From an uncultured Paracoccaceae bacterium (lineage in GTDB: Bacteria > Pseudomonadota > Alphaproteobacteria > Rhodobacterales > Rhodobacteraceae), in the NCBI GenBank assembly GCA_938049225.1, contig CALICM010000009.1, positions 1 to 51,394 of the forward strand: DNA of 51,394 bases. The letters are read 5' to 3'. A program made the position numbers and the translations under genes. Positions 7,813 to 15,015 of this stretch are shown one piece after another (positions within the stretch are counted from its first letter, which is position 1; each line of letters starts with the position of its first letter). Below the pieces are notes generated by a model that was given only the letters and a program-made list of their open reading frames with translations, did no database searches and was not told the origin of the DNA.

Positions 7813-9324
7813 TTAGGCGATGTCATCTGTCACGAAAGTGATCTGATCGGCCGACGAGATGCCGTATACCCAGATCTCGTCCTCTTCTTCTACCGTCGGT
7901 GTCGCGATATCGATCAGGACAGCGCCCGAAAACTCGGTGAAGTAAAAATTGTCGCTGTCGCCCAGATCCAGCATGTCGATCCCGGGTTGATAATCCATGA
8001 TCAGATCGACTTCCCTGACGCCGTTGTCCAATTCGCTGCCAAAGATGAAAACATCGGCCCCTTCGCCGCCATGCAGGCGGTCTTTCTCTCCCGCCCCCCC
8101 GATAATCAGGTCGTTCCCTTTGTCACCGAACAAGACGTCGCTGCCAGATCCGCCCACGAGCACATCCTTACCACCGCGACCAAAGAGCAGATCGTCGCCG
8201 GTCCCGCCGAACAAGCGATCCTTCCAGCCGCCGCCAAAAAGGGTGTCGTCGCCCTCACCGCCGACCAGCGTGTCGCTGCCTTGTCGACCCCGAAGCATAT
8301 CATCGCCCGAGCCCCCGAACATCAGGTCATCGCCGTCCCGTCCTTGGATCAAATCGTCACCGCCAAAACCATGCGCAACCGCATTCGATGCCTCGGCCTC
8401 GGTGGGCAGGTGCAGCGTGTCAGGAGCGGACCCGGAGAGAAATTCCTCATCACCGACGACAAAAGTCTCGCCGCCCCGTTTCAGCAGGAAACTGTAGTCA
8501 ATTCCGGTCACCTCAGTCGCGGCATCGATGAAATTCGCGGTGGCCTGCTCGGCATCTGTGGCCGATGGGCCATTACCAATAGTCTGCCACATCTGGCTGT
8601 AAGCTTCATTGCCGAAGTCTTCGTGGATCCGGCCATAAAGCGACGCCAGCAAATCGGCTGAACTAAAGCCGAACCGGTTTGTTGGAGCCACGCCAGTCAG
8701 GATTGTGTTGTCCCAGCTCAAACTGTCATCCTCAAAATACGCCCAACTCATGTCATCCATGATGCTGTTCTGAAAGTCCTTGAACGGGAGGGTGTCGTTG
8801 AACGGCGCGCCATCCACCCCAGCGGCCTCCATCGAGAAGAAGCGACTGGCAACCGCAAACCCGTTTGCCGCATCCGTCCCGGTTTGGGCCCCGAGCTGTG
8901 TACCGTAAAACCAAAAATTCCGACCAAGCTCGGAAAACGCGATGTGGTCGTACTCGTCATCCTGAAGGACCGAGTCGTGCATCCAGACATCGAAATACGG
9001 GTCCCCAATGATCTCGATCCCGGTAAACCCAAGAAAGCCGCATCCTGCGTCGCAAGTCGAGGGGACAACTGCGACGGCGCCCAGACCATCTATCGACTTC
9101 GAGGGTTGGATAGTGGGCAGCCGGCCCGTCAAATCGGCGTAATAGTCCCATCCCGCATCAACGGCGCTCACGATTTTCGTCATCGTGTCGGTGTCATACC
9201 GTGCTCGATCTGCGATCGGTGTGAGCAATGCGATGTTTCGGCCGCGCAGGACATCCATGTCTATCGGCGGCAAAGCCGCGTCGATGGGATCGTAGGTGAT
9301 TGCCTCTCCAGGATTGTAAGCCAT
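7813..9324 (-). CDS. Secreted RTX calcium-binding protein with metallopeptidase-like N-terminal region
   Basis: The 503-residue protein has no signal peptide. Residues about 320-425 form glycine- and aspartate-rich RTX nonapeptide repeats (GGDDLIQGRDGDDLMFGG, GDDMLRGRQGSD, GEGDDTLFGG, GTGDDLLFG, GKDVLVGGSG, GGEGADVFIFG). These bind calcium outside the cell and mark type I secretion substrates. Residues 1-300 are not a domain I can name. They include SELGRNFWFY (131-140), which has the spacing of a zinc HExxH motif but Ser and Arg where the histidines belong, and ADLLASLYGRIHEDFGNEAY, reminiscent of helical metallopeptidase cores. No T1SS transporter genes are adjacent. The start is ATG 9324. 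The secretion class is confident; enzymatic activity is doubtful. Confidence 0.85.
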   Translation of the reverse strand: MAYNPGEAITYDPIDAALPPIDMDVLRGRNIALLTPIADRARYDTDTMTKIVSAVDAGWDYYADLTGRLPTIQPSKSIDGLGAVAVVPSTCDAGCGFLGFTGIEIIGDPYFDVWMHDSVLQDDEYDHIAFSELGRNFWFYGTQLGAQTGTDAANGFAVASRFFSMEAAGVDGAPFNDTLPFKDFQNSIMDDMSWAYFEDDSLSWDNTILTGVAPTNRFGFSSADLLASLYGRIHEDFGNEAYSQMWQTIGNGPSATDAEQATANFIDAATEVTGIDYSFLLKRGGETFVVGDEEFLSGSAPDTLHLPTEAEASNAVAHGFGGDDLIQGRDGDDLMFGGSGDDMLRGRQGSDTLVGGEGDDTLFGGGWKDRLFGGTGDDLLFGRGGKDVLVGGSGSDVLFGDKGNDLIIGGAGEKDRLHGGEGADVFIFGSELDNGVREVDLIMDYQPGIDMLDLGDSDNFYFTEFSGAVLIDIATPTVEEEDEIWVYGISSADQITFVTDDIA

Positions 9325-9360
9325 TGGTTTTCCCCTATAGCGCTTCGCCTTAAACCTGAA

Positions 9361-9405
9361 TCACCTAACGCTGCCTGAAATCATAGATTTCAACGCGTTA
9401 GGTGA
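9361..9405. repeat. 45-bp nested palindrome upstream of the RTX gene
   Basis: TCACCTAACGC at 9361-9371 is the perfect reverse complement of GCGTTAGGTGA at 9395-9405. Inside it, TGAAATC (9376-9382) pairs with GATTTCA (9386-9392) around ATA. The structure ends 37 bp upstream of the RTX start and could be an operator or a 5' leader hairpin. Confidence 0.7.
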
Positions 9406-9526
9406 TGAGAAATGTCTCAAGGTAAAGTCGAAACGCTTTAAAACGCAACTTAACAAGACATGGTGCGCAGGATAGGGGGGCGGACGGCGGTCCGTTTGAT
9501 ATTCATCAAAGCGGGGGATAGTCGCA

Positions 9527-9562
9527 GTGGGCTCGGCCATGGCTCCCTTTGGCCGAGCCCAC
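9527..9562 (-). terminator. Stem-loop after the CBS-domain gene
   Basis: A 13-bp perfect stem (9527-9539 with 9550-9562, GTGGGCTCGGCCA / TGGCCGAGCCCAC) and 10-nt loop starts 11 bp beyond the CBS gene stop. There is no T-tract on either strand, so it may terminate inefficiently or protect the 3' end. Confidence 0.55.
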
Positions 9563-9573
9563 AAGTGGTGATG

Positions 9574-10011
9574 TCAGCCGTGGCCGACAATCATATCGGT
9601 CAGGGCGGTATTTTCTGCCTCAACCTCGCTGATACGGTGTTTGACCACATCGCCGATGGAGATCACGCCGATCATATTGCCGCCCTCAATCACCGGCAGG
9701 TGGCGGAAGCGCCCATCTGTCATTTTCTCCAGCGCTTGAACCGCGATATCATCAGGGCTGGCGGTGATCACCTTGGCAGTCATCATATTCGACACGGGTT
9801 CGGACAGTACCGTCGCCCCGCGTTTACCCAGTTCCCGTACGATGTCCCGTTCGGACAGCATCCCATCCAACGAGGTCCCATCGGCCGAGACGATCAGCGC
9901 CCCGATCCGATGTTGCGACAAGATCCCCGCTGCATGGGCCACGGTCGCGTCCGGTTTTATCGTCAAAATCTCGTTCGACCCTTTTGTTTTAAGTATGTTA
10001 CGAACAGTCAT
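9574..10011 (-). CDS. CBS-domain-pair protein
   Basis: The 145-residue protein is nothing but two CBS motifs, roughly residues 8-65 and 76-130 (AAGILSQHRIGALIVSADG, GMLSERDIVREL, ALEKMTDGRFRHLPVIEGG, GVISIGDVVKHRI). Stand-alone CBS pairs bind adenosyl ligands such as AMP, ATP or NADH and tune partner proteins. The IMPDH-like pattern here is the type widespread in alphaproteobacteria. ATG 10011 is supported by family length. No obvious partner gene adjoins it; it is flanked by the protease upstream and the RTX gene downstream, each in its own transcription unit. The physiological role is not known. Confidence 0.92.
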   Translation of the reverse strand: MTVRNILKTKGSNEILTIKPDATVAHAAGILSQHRIGALIVSADGTSLDGMLSERDIVRELGKRGATVLSEPVSNMMTAKVITASPDDIAVQALEKMTDGRFRHLPVIEGGNMIGVISIGDVVKHRISEVEAENTALTDMIVGHG

Positions 10012-10103
10012 CCGGCCCCCTCCTAAATTGTTGTTCTAAAGAGGTAGCGTCCCCCTGCGCGCCCGGCCTGTCAAGGCACGTCCTTGGGATCGGCGCTCAG
10101 GCG

Positions 10104-10814
10104 TCAGTTCCCGCCGGGAAGCAGGTCGCGCAAAGCCTTAAGGTTTCCCGAAGTTATGGGGGTCGCGATCGCGCGTTGGCCTTGTGCCGTCTGGACTGTC
10201 GCGGACACCACCGCAACCACCGTTAAGCTGCCATCCGCACCCCGGACAAACACCGGGGCGCCCGATGTGCCCTGGGTCGCGAGGCAGTTCAAGAACAGCA
10301 AACCTTGGCGTTTTTGCGTCACCGCGCAGGGCTCTTGCACCGCCAAGGCAAATGCCCGGCCCTTTCCGTACGAGGCCAGCACGACCTGGTCACCCACATC
10401 CGTGCCCACCGGATAAGGTCGGATGCTGTGCCCTTCCAGCGGGTTTTCAAGCCGCAACAGCGCCAAATCACTGCGCCGGTCCTTGCGCCAGTCCCCCACA
10501 AAGGCATGGGCGACGCCGCCACTATCGGCCAGCCAGGTCGAGCGGATCTGCCCAGCGACGAAATGCATCCGATCCGGCTTCAACAACCGCCCCGACCGGG
10601 GATGGAACAAGCAATGCGCCGCCGTCAGCACCAGATCCGGCGCGATCAAAGCCCCCGTGCAAAACCCCCGCCCGGCAAGGTTCACCCGCCCCACGGCGGA
10701 CCATTCGCCAAGCTCGGCGGGGTCCAGCAGGCGTTTCAGTTCGGTTTTGGCCCATGAGCCAGGCGGCCAGAGAGACAAACAGGCGATGAGAAGGCAGCCT
10801 AAGGGTCTTTTCAC
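10104..10814 (-). CDS. Exported trypsin-like serine protease (S1 family)
   Basis: A 236-residue chymotrypsin-fold protein with an N-terminal signal peptide ending near WAKT (residues 1-22). The catalytic triad is visible: His in VLTAAHCLF, Asp in RSDLALLRL, and Ser in QGTSGAPVF. The start is GTG at 10814, preceded by a GGGGGAAAAG ribosome site; no ATG gives a full signal peptide. It is expected to be periplasmic or secreted. The GTSGAP motif has Ala for the usual Ser/Gly-Pro variants but keeps the nucleophile. The gene is divergent from mmsA with 58 bp between starts. Substrate is unknown. Confidence 0.9.
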   Translation of the reverse strand: MKRPLGCLLIACLSLWPPGSWAKTELKRLLDPAELGEWSAVGRVNLAGRGFCTGALIAPDLVLTAAHCLFHPRSGRLLKPDRMHFVAGQIRSTWLADSGGVAHAFVGDWRKDRRSDLALLRLENPLEGHSIRPYPVGTDVGDQVVLASYGKGRAFALAVQEPCAVTQKRQGLLFLNCLATQGTSGAPVFVRGADGSLTVVAVVSATVQTAQGQRAIATPITSGNLKALRDLLPGGN

Positions 10815-10872
10815 TCTTTTCCCCCTTTGCCGTCTTCGCTAGCGTGCATCAAAATCCCTGGGAGGGCTCAGA

Positions 10873-12369
10873 ATGACCGAACTTACGCATTTCATCAACG
10901 GCGCGCATGTCAAAGGCACCTCGGGACGCTTTGCGGATGTGTTCAACCCCGCCACGGGCGAGGTGCAGTCGCGGGTGCCATTGGCCTCGGCCGCCGAAAT
11001 GGACTTGGCCGTGCAAGGGGCCAAGGCGGCGCAGCCCGCTTGGGGGGCGGTGAACCCACAGCGCCGAGCGCGCGTTTTGATGAAATTCGTCGATCTGCTG
11101 CACCGCGACATGGACAAACTGGCCGAAGCACTAAGCCGCGAGCATGGCAAGACGATCCCCGATGCCAAGGGCGATGTGATCCGGGGGCTTGAGGTGGCGG
11201 AATATTGCATTTCCGCGCCGCAAATGCTGAAGGGCGAATTCACCGATGGCGCAGGGCCTGGCATCGATATGTATTCCATGCGCCAACCGGTGGGCGTGGC
11301 CGCGGGGATCACGCCGTTCAACTTTCCCGCGATGATCCCGATGTGGAAGTTTTGCCCAGCGGTCGCCTGCGGCAATGCGTTCATTCTCAAACCCTCGGAA
11401 CGCGACCCTTCGGTGCCGCTGATGCTGGCCGAATTGATGCTTGAAGCCGGGTTGCCGGCCGGAGTTTTGCAGGTGGTGAATGGGGATAAGGAAGCGGTCG
11501 ACGCCATTCTGGACCACGAGGATATCGCGGCGATTGGTTTCGTCGGCTCGACCCCAATCGCGGAATACATTTATGGGCGCGGCTGCTCGAACGGCAAACG
11601 GGTGCAGTGTTTTGGCGGGGCCAAGAACCACATGATCGTGATGCCCGACGCGGATATGGATCAGGCGGTCGATGCGCTGGTCGGCGCGGGCTATGGTGCG
11701 GCGGGCGAGCGGTGCATGGCCATTTCCGTCGCCGTCCCCGTGGGCGATGAAACCGCCGACCGGTTGATCGAAAAACTGGCCCCACGGGTCGAAGCGCTAA
11801 AGATCGGACCTTATACCGCCGGGGAAGAGGTGGATTTCGGGCCGCTGGTCACCGGCGACGCGCAGCGCAAAGTGCTGGGGCTGGTGGATCGGGGCGTCGA
11901 GGAAGGCGCCGCGCTGGTCGTCGATGGTCGCGATTTCCGGATGCAGGGCTATGAGGACGGCTTCTTTGTCGGCGCCTGCCTGTTCGACAATGTGACCAAG
12001 GATATGGATATTTATAAGACCGAGATCTTTGGTCCTGTTCTGTCGACGGTAAGGGCGGGCTCCTACGAGGAAGCTTTGGCCCTGGCGATGGATCACGAGT
12101 ATGGCAACGGTACCGCGATCTTCACCCGTGATGGCGACACCGCGCGGGATTTTGCCAGCCGCATCAATATTGGTATGGTGGGGATCAATGTGCCGATCCC
12201 CGTGCCGCTGGCGTATCACACCTTTGGCGGCTGGAAGAAGTCGGCCTTTGGCGATTTGAACCAGCATGGGCCGGACGCGTTCCGGTTCTATACGCGGACC
12301 AAAACGGTCACGGCACGTTGGCCGTCGGGGACGAAAGAGGGGGCCGATTTCTCGATCCCCACGATGTAG
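10873..12369 (+). CDS. mmsA: CoA-acylating methylmalonate-semialdehyde dehydrogenase
   Basis: MmsA oxidises methylmalonate semialdehyde to propionyl-CoA with NAD+ and CoA, the last dedicated step of valine breakdown. The 498-residue product shows the ALDH fold: GVAAGITPFNFPAMIPMW, FILKPSERDPSVPL, GFVGSTPIAEYIYGRGCSNG, and the catalytic Cys in GAAGERCMAISVAVP. KTEIFGPVLS and NGTAIFTRDGD complete the core. The ATG at 10873 follows GGGAGGG at good distance. The acyl-CoA dehydrogenase, hydrolase and mmsB genes 1.5 kb downstream supply earlier steps, which settles the substrate among ALDH relatives. Confidence 0.95.
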   Translation: MTELTHFINGAHVKGTSGRFADVFNPATGEVQSRVPLASAAEMDLAVQGAKAAQPAWGAVNPQRRARVLMKFVDLLHRDMDKLAEALSREHGKTIPDAKGDVIRGLEVAEYCISAPQMLKGEFTDGAGPGIDMYSMRQPVGVAAGITPFNFPAMIPMWKFCPAVACGNAFILKPSERDPSVPLMLAELMLEAGLPAGVLQVVNGDKEAVDAILDHEDIAAIGFVGSTPIAEYIYGRGCSNGKRVQCFGGAKNHMIVMPDADMDQAVDALVGAGYGAAGERCMAISVAVPVGDETADRLIEKLAPRVEALKIGPYTAGEEVDFGPLVTGDAQRKVLGLVDRGVEEGAALVVDGRDFRMQGYEDGFFVGACLFDNVTKDMDIYKTEIFGPVLSTVRAGSYEEALALAMDHEYGNGTAIFTRDGDTARDFASRINIGMVGINVPIPVPLAYHTFGGWKKSAFGDLNQHGPDAFRFYTRTKTVTARWPSGTKEGADFSIPTM

Positions 12370-12378
12370 GAGGCTTAA

Positions 12379-12912
12379 ATGCGGATTTTGGCTGCCGTGC
12401 TGATCGCTCTGCCTGGTTTTGCCTGGGCAGAAGTGGAATTTGGTGCCTCGCAAGGCCGTTTCCCAGTTTTCGGGCCAAGTGCTGAGCGCGAGGCCTATTT
12501 CGCGGAACGGGCGCAGGCCGAGGCGGATCGCGTCGCCGCCTTGCGCGCGGCCGAAGAAGCCCGCCGTCTGCAAACCCTGGAAGCTCGCGCGGCCGAGGCC
12601 GGAGCAGCGGAAGCCGAGGCCGAGGCTAGGGCTGCGCGCCGGTCAGACGCCTGCCGCGCTGTCGTGCCCATCGACGAGGATGGTGCCGGGCAGTACGCCG
12701 AATACCTGGGGTCACAGGGCGAGGGGCGTTTGGCAAACCGGCGTGCGCGGCGGATTGTGTGTTTTGATGGCGAGAAATTCGTCACCCTGCCCTATCCGGC
12801 GGTGCGCCCGCGCAGCGAAACGGGTGTCTTTGTCGGCATCGACAGAGACGGCGTGAAAGGGCGCATTATCCACAAAAGGCCCGGGTTGGCCATCGGTATC
12901 GAGGTCAAATAA
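12379..12912 (+). CDS. Exported hypothetical protein with alanine-rich coiled coil
   Basis: Begins 9 bp after the mmsA stop, so it is probably co-transcribed with it. The 177-residue product has a signal peptide (MRILAAVLIALPGFAWA). A highly charged Ala/Glu/Arg-rich helix follows, about residues 35-90 (EREAYFAERAQAEADRVAAL, then repeated EARAAEAGAAEAEAEARAA), likely a coiled coil. The C-terminal domain holds two cysteines (DACRAVVP and RRIVCFDGEKF) that could form a disulfide in the periplasm. I do not recognise the C-terminal domain. An AGGAGG-like site (TAGGAGGCTTAA) precedes the ATG at 12379. It has no evident link to valine catabolism other than position. Confidence 0.75.
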   Translation: MRILAAVLIALPGFAWAEVEFGASQGRFPVFGPSAEREAYFAERAQAEADRVAALRAAEEARRLQTLEARAAEAGAAEAEAEARAARRSDACRAVVPIDEDGAGQYAEYLGSQGEGRLANRRARRIVCFDGEKFVTLPYPAVRPRSETGVFVGIDRDGVKGRIIHKRPGLAIGIEVK

Positions 12913-13009
12913 CCGCTGACGCGAACGTGTGCGAACGCGATTATCAACCGCGCGGCTGGGATTCTATGATGCGGGTAAGTGCCCGCTCATAACCCCAAAG
13001 GACCCCTTC

Positions 13010-13297
13010 ATGCGACACCTTATCGCCACGACGCTTATCCTCGCCCTTCCCCTTGGGGTCGCAGCGCAACCCTTTGCGTGGACCCCCGCAGACACTGAAG
13101 CCACAATTTATCTGGCGAAGAAGGATAAACACGATCACGACGACCGGGATGACAACCGCCGGGGCAAGCGGCTGCAGGAAAATCATAAGATCAATCCAGT
13201 CTATGGCAGTAAAAGGCAGGTTCGCAAAAAAACCCGCACCTCGAAAGGCCTGTTTTTCGGCGGCTCGTTCTTCAAGACCGGCCTGTTTTTCCAGTAA
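13010..13297 (+). CDS. Small exported basic protein, NHKINP paralogue 1
   Basis: A 95-residue protein with a signal peptide (MRHLIATTLILALPLGVAAQ). The mature part has an Asp/His/Lys-rich stretch (KKDKHDHDDRDDNRRG), the core GKRLQENHKINPVYGSKRQ, and an aromatic, hydrophobic tail (GLFFGGSFFKTGLFFQ). It shares the core and tail layout with the next gene at 13415, so the two are tandem duplicates that have diverged. The His/Asp stretch could bind metal, but that is a guess. The start at ATG 13010 rather than the in-frame ATG 27 codons upstream is chosen because it begins the signal peptide. I know no function for this family. Confidence 0.75.
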   Translation: MRHLIATTLILALPLGVAAQPFAWTPADTEATIYLAKKDKHDHDDRDDNRRGKRLQENHKINPVYGSKRQVRKKTRTSKGLFFGGSFFKTGLFFQ

Positions 13298-13351
13298 GCG
13301 CAATGTTTCAGTTCAGTGCCGTGGACGTGTAAAAACGCGACTTTCAATTCA

Positions 13352-13396
13352 TGAACGTTGTTCGTATATCTAACTCAACAAACCGAACAACGTTCA
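13352..13396. repeat. 13-bp inverted repeat upstream of paralogue 2
   Basis: TGAACGTTGTTCG at 13352-13364 is the perfect reverse complement of CGAACAACGTTCA at 13384-13396, with 19 bp between. It ends 18 bp before the start codon at 13415, just ahead of the ribosome site GAAAGGAAA. It could be an operator or an RNA hairpin controlling translation. Confidence 0.75.
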
Positions 13397-13414
13397 CACA
13401 CGAAAGGAAACGCA

Positions 13415-13795
13415 ATGAAAACCGTCCTCGCAGCCGCCGTCATCGCCGCCCTCCCCCTCGCCGCCTTGGCAGATGTTCAAACCACGCCGCTGGTGTCGAA
13501 CGCGGCCTATACGTTCAGCACCGACCAAGCCGATGCCGCCACCGACTACGTGATCCTTGCCAAGGGCCACAAAGGGGGCCGGGGTGGCGGCCGTGGCGGG
13601 AACCGCAGCGGGCGCAGCATCGGGAAGAAATTGCAAAACAACCACAAGATCAACCCCAGCTATGGCAGCAAGAAATCCTATGGCACGGTGTTTGTGAAGC
13701 GCCCTGACTACAGCAAACCCCGCGTCACCCGTCGCAACACGAACACTGCCACCATTGCTCGTCCCTTCTTCCTAAGCGGTCTGTTCGGCAAGTAA
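13415..13795 (+). CDS. Small exported basic protein, NHKINP paralogue 2
   Basis: A 126-residue protein with a signal peptide (MKTVLAAAVIAALPLAALAD). A Gly/Arg-rich tract (HKGGRGGGRGGNRSGRS) stands where paralogue 1 has its Asp/His tract. It is followed by the shared core GKKLQNNHKINPSYGSKKS, an Arg/Lys-rich linker and a hydrophobic tail (ARPFFLSGLFGK). The mature protein is strongly basic. ATG 13415 has a clear GAAAGGAAACGCA site and a 13-bp inverted repeat just upstream, so this copy is probably regulated on its own. RGG-like tracts can bind nucleic acid or acidic polymers; whether that applies here is unknown. Family not recognised. Confidence 0.78.
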   Translation: MKTVLAAAVIAALPLAALADVQTTPLVSNAAYTFSTDQADAATDYVILAKGHKGGRGGGRGGNRSGRSIGKKLQNNHKINPSYGSKKSYGTVFVKRPDYSKPRVTRRNTNTATIARPFFLSGLFGK

Positions 13796-13866
13796 GATGT
13801 CGCAGGTCCTTGTTGCCCCCGCGAATGTGTTTCGCTACCCCTGAAGCACAGCAACGGGGGGGTGAT

Positions 13867-15015
13867 ATGGACTTTGGCCTGAACGACGAGCAGCACGCTA
13901 TTTACGATATGGCGCATGCCTTTGGGCAGGAGCAGATCGCGCCATATGCCTTAGCCTGGGACGAGGCGGGCGAAATGCCCCGCGAGGTGCTGCAAGCGGC
14001 GGCCGCCCTGGGCCTCGCGACCCTCTATGTTCCAGAAGAGCATGGTGGCGCGGGCCTCAGCCGCCTGGATGCCGTGCTGGTGTTCGAAGCCCTTTCAATG
14101 GCCTGCCCGACGATTGCCTCGTTCCTTTCGATCCACAATATGTGCGCAAATATGCTCGCGAAATACGGAACTGATGCGGCCCGGGCCCGCTGGCAAGACA
14201 AGCTGGGCAGCATGAAGGCCGTCGCCGCTTATTGCTTGACCGAACCGGGGTCAGGTTCGGACGCGGCGGCGCTGCGGACCCGGGCTGAGCGGACGAATGA
14301 CGGCTATAAGCTGAACGGAACCAAGGCGTTTATCTCGGGCGGTGGCTATTCGGATCTGTATTTCGTGATGTGCCGCACGGGCGATACCGGCCCCAAAGGG
14401 ATCTCAACGATTTTGGTGGCCGACGGCAGCCCGGGCCTGAGCTTTGGCGCGAACGAGCGCAAGATGGGTTGGCGTGCCCAGCCGACGGCGCAAGTGCAGT
14501 TCGACGATTGCGCCACCCCCGCGGACCATCTGTTGGGCGAGGAGGGCCAAGGGTTCACCTATGCGATGGAAGGCCTGGACGGTGGTCGTTTGAATATCGC
14601 CGCTTGTGCGTTGGGCGCGGCGCAAGCCGCCCTGACCGCCGCGATCAGCTATGCGGCCGAGCGCAAGGCCTTTGGCCGCGCGATCGATCAGTTCCAGTCC
14701 TTGCAGTTCAAGCTGGCGGACATGGAGATTGAGCTACAGGCCGCTCGGATCTTCCTACGCCAGGCCGCCTGGAAGCTGGACCAAGGCGCGCCTGACGCCA
14801 CCAAACACTGCGCCATGGCCAAACGCTTTGTCACGGACGCCGCCTTCAAAGTCGCCAACGAAGCGCTGCAGATCCACGGCGGTTACGGCTATCTGGCGGA
14901 CTATGGCATCGAAAAAATCGTCCGCGACCTGCGCGTCCACCAGATCCTGGAAGGCACCAACGAAATCATGCGCCTGATCACAGCCCGCCATCTGCTGGCC
15001 GAGCACGCCGCATGA
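13867..15015 (+). CDS. Acyl-CoA dehydrogenase, probably isobutyryl-CoA dehydrogenase
   Basis: A 382-residue FAD enzyme of the acyl-CoA dehydrogenase family. Motifs: YCLTEPGSGSDAAAL and the RKMGWRAQPTAQVQFDD region in the middle domain, ERKAFGRAIDQFQSLQFKLA, and the C-terminal QIHGGYGYLADYGIEK and HQILEGTNEIMRL. The Glu of EGTNE is the catalytic base in this subfamily. With mmsA, a 3-hydroxyisobutyryl-CoA hydrolase and mmsB around it, the substrate is most likely isobutyryl-CoA from valine. ATG 13867 follows GGGGGGGTGAT; the longer frame from 13810 lacks a ribosome site. It overlaps the next gene by 4 bp. Substrate is inferred from context; a short branched-chain acyl-CoA is the alternative. 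Confidence 0.92.
   Translation: MDFGLNDEQHAIYDMAHAFGQEQIAPYALAWDEAGEMPREVLQAAAALGLATLYVPEEHGGAGLSRLDAVLVFEALSMACPTIASFLSIHNMCANMLAKYGTDAARARWQDKLGSMKAVAAYCLTEPGSGSDAAALRTRAERTNDGYKLNGTKAFISGGGYSDLYFVMCRTGDTGPKGISTILVADGSPGLSFGANERKMGWRAQPTAQVQFDDCATPADHLLGEEGQGFTYAMEGLDGGRLNIAACALGAAQAALTAAISYAAERKAFGRAIDQFQSLQFKLADMEIELQAARIFLRQAAWKLDQGAPDATKHCAMAKRFVTDAAFKVANEALQIHGGYGYLADYGIEKIVRDLRVHQILEGTNEIMRLITARHLLAEHAA

Noticed and set aside
8100-8400. Short tandem DNA repeats that might be a CRISPR or VNTR
   Set aside because: The periodicity comes from the coding sequence of RTX nonapeptide repeats. Units are degenerate and there are no spacers.
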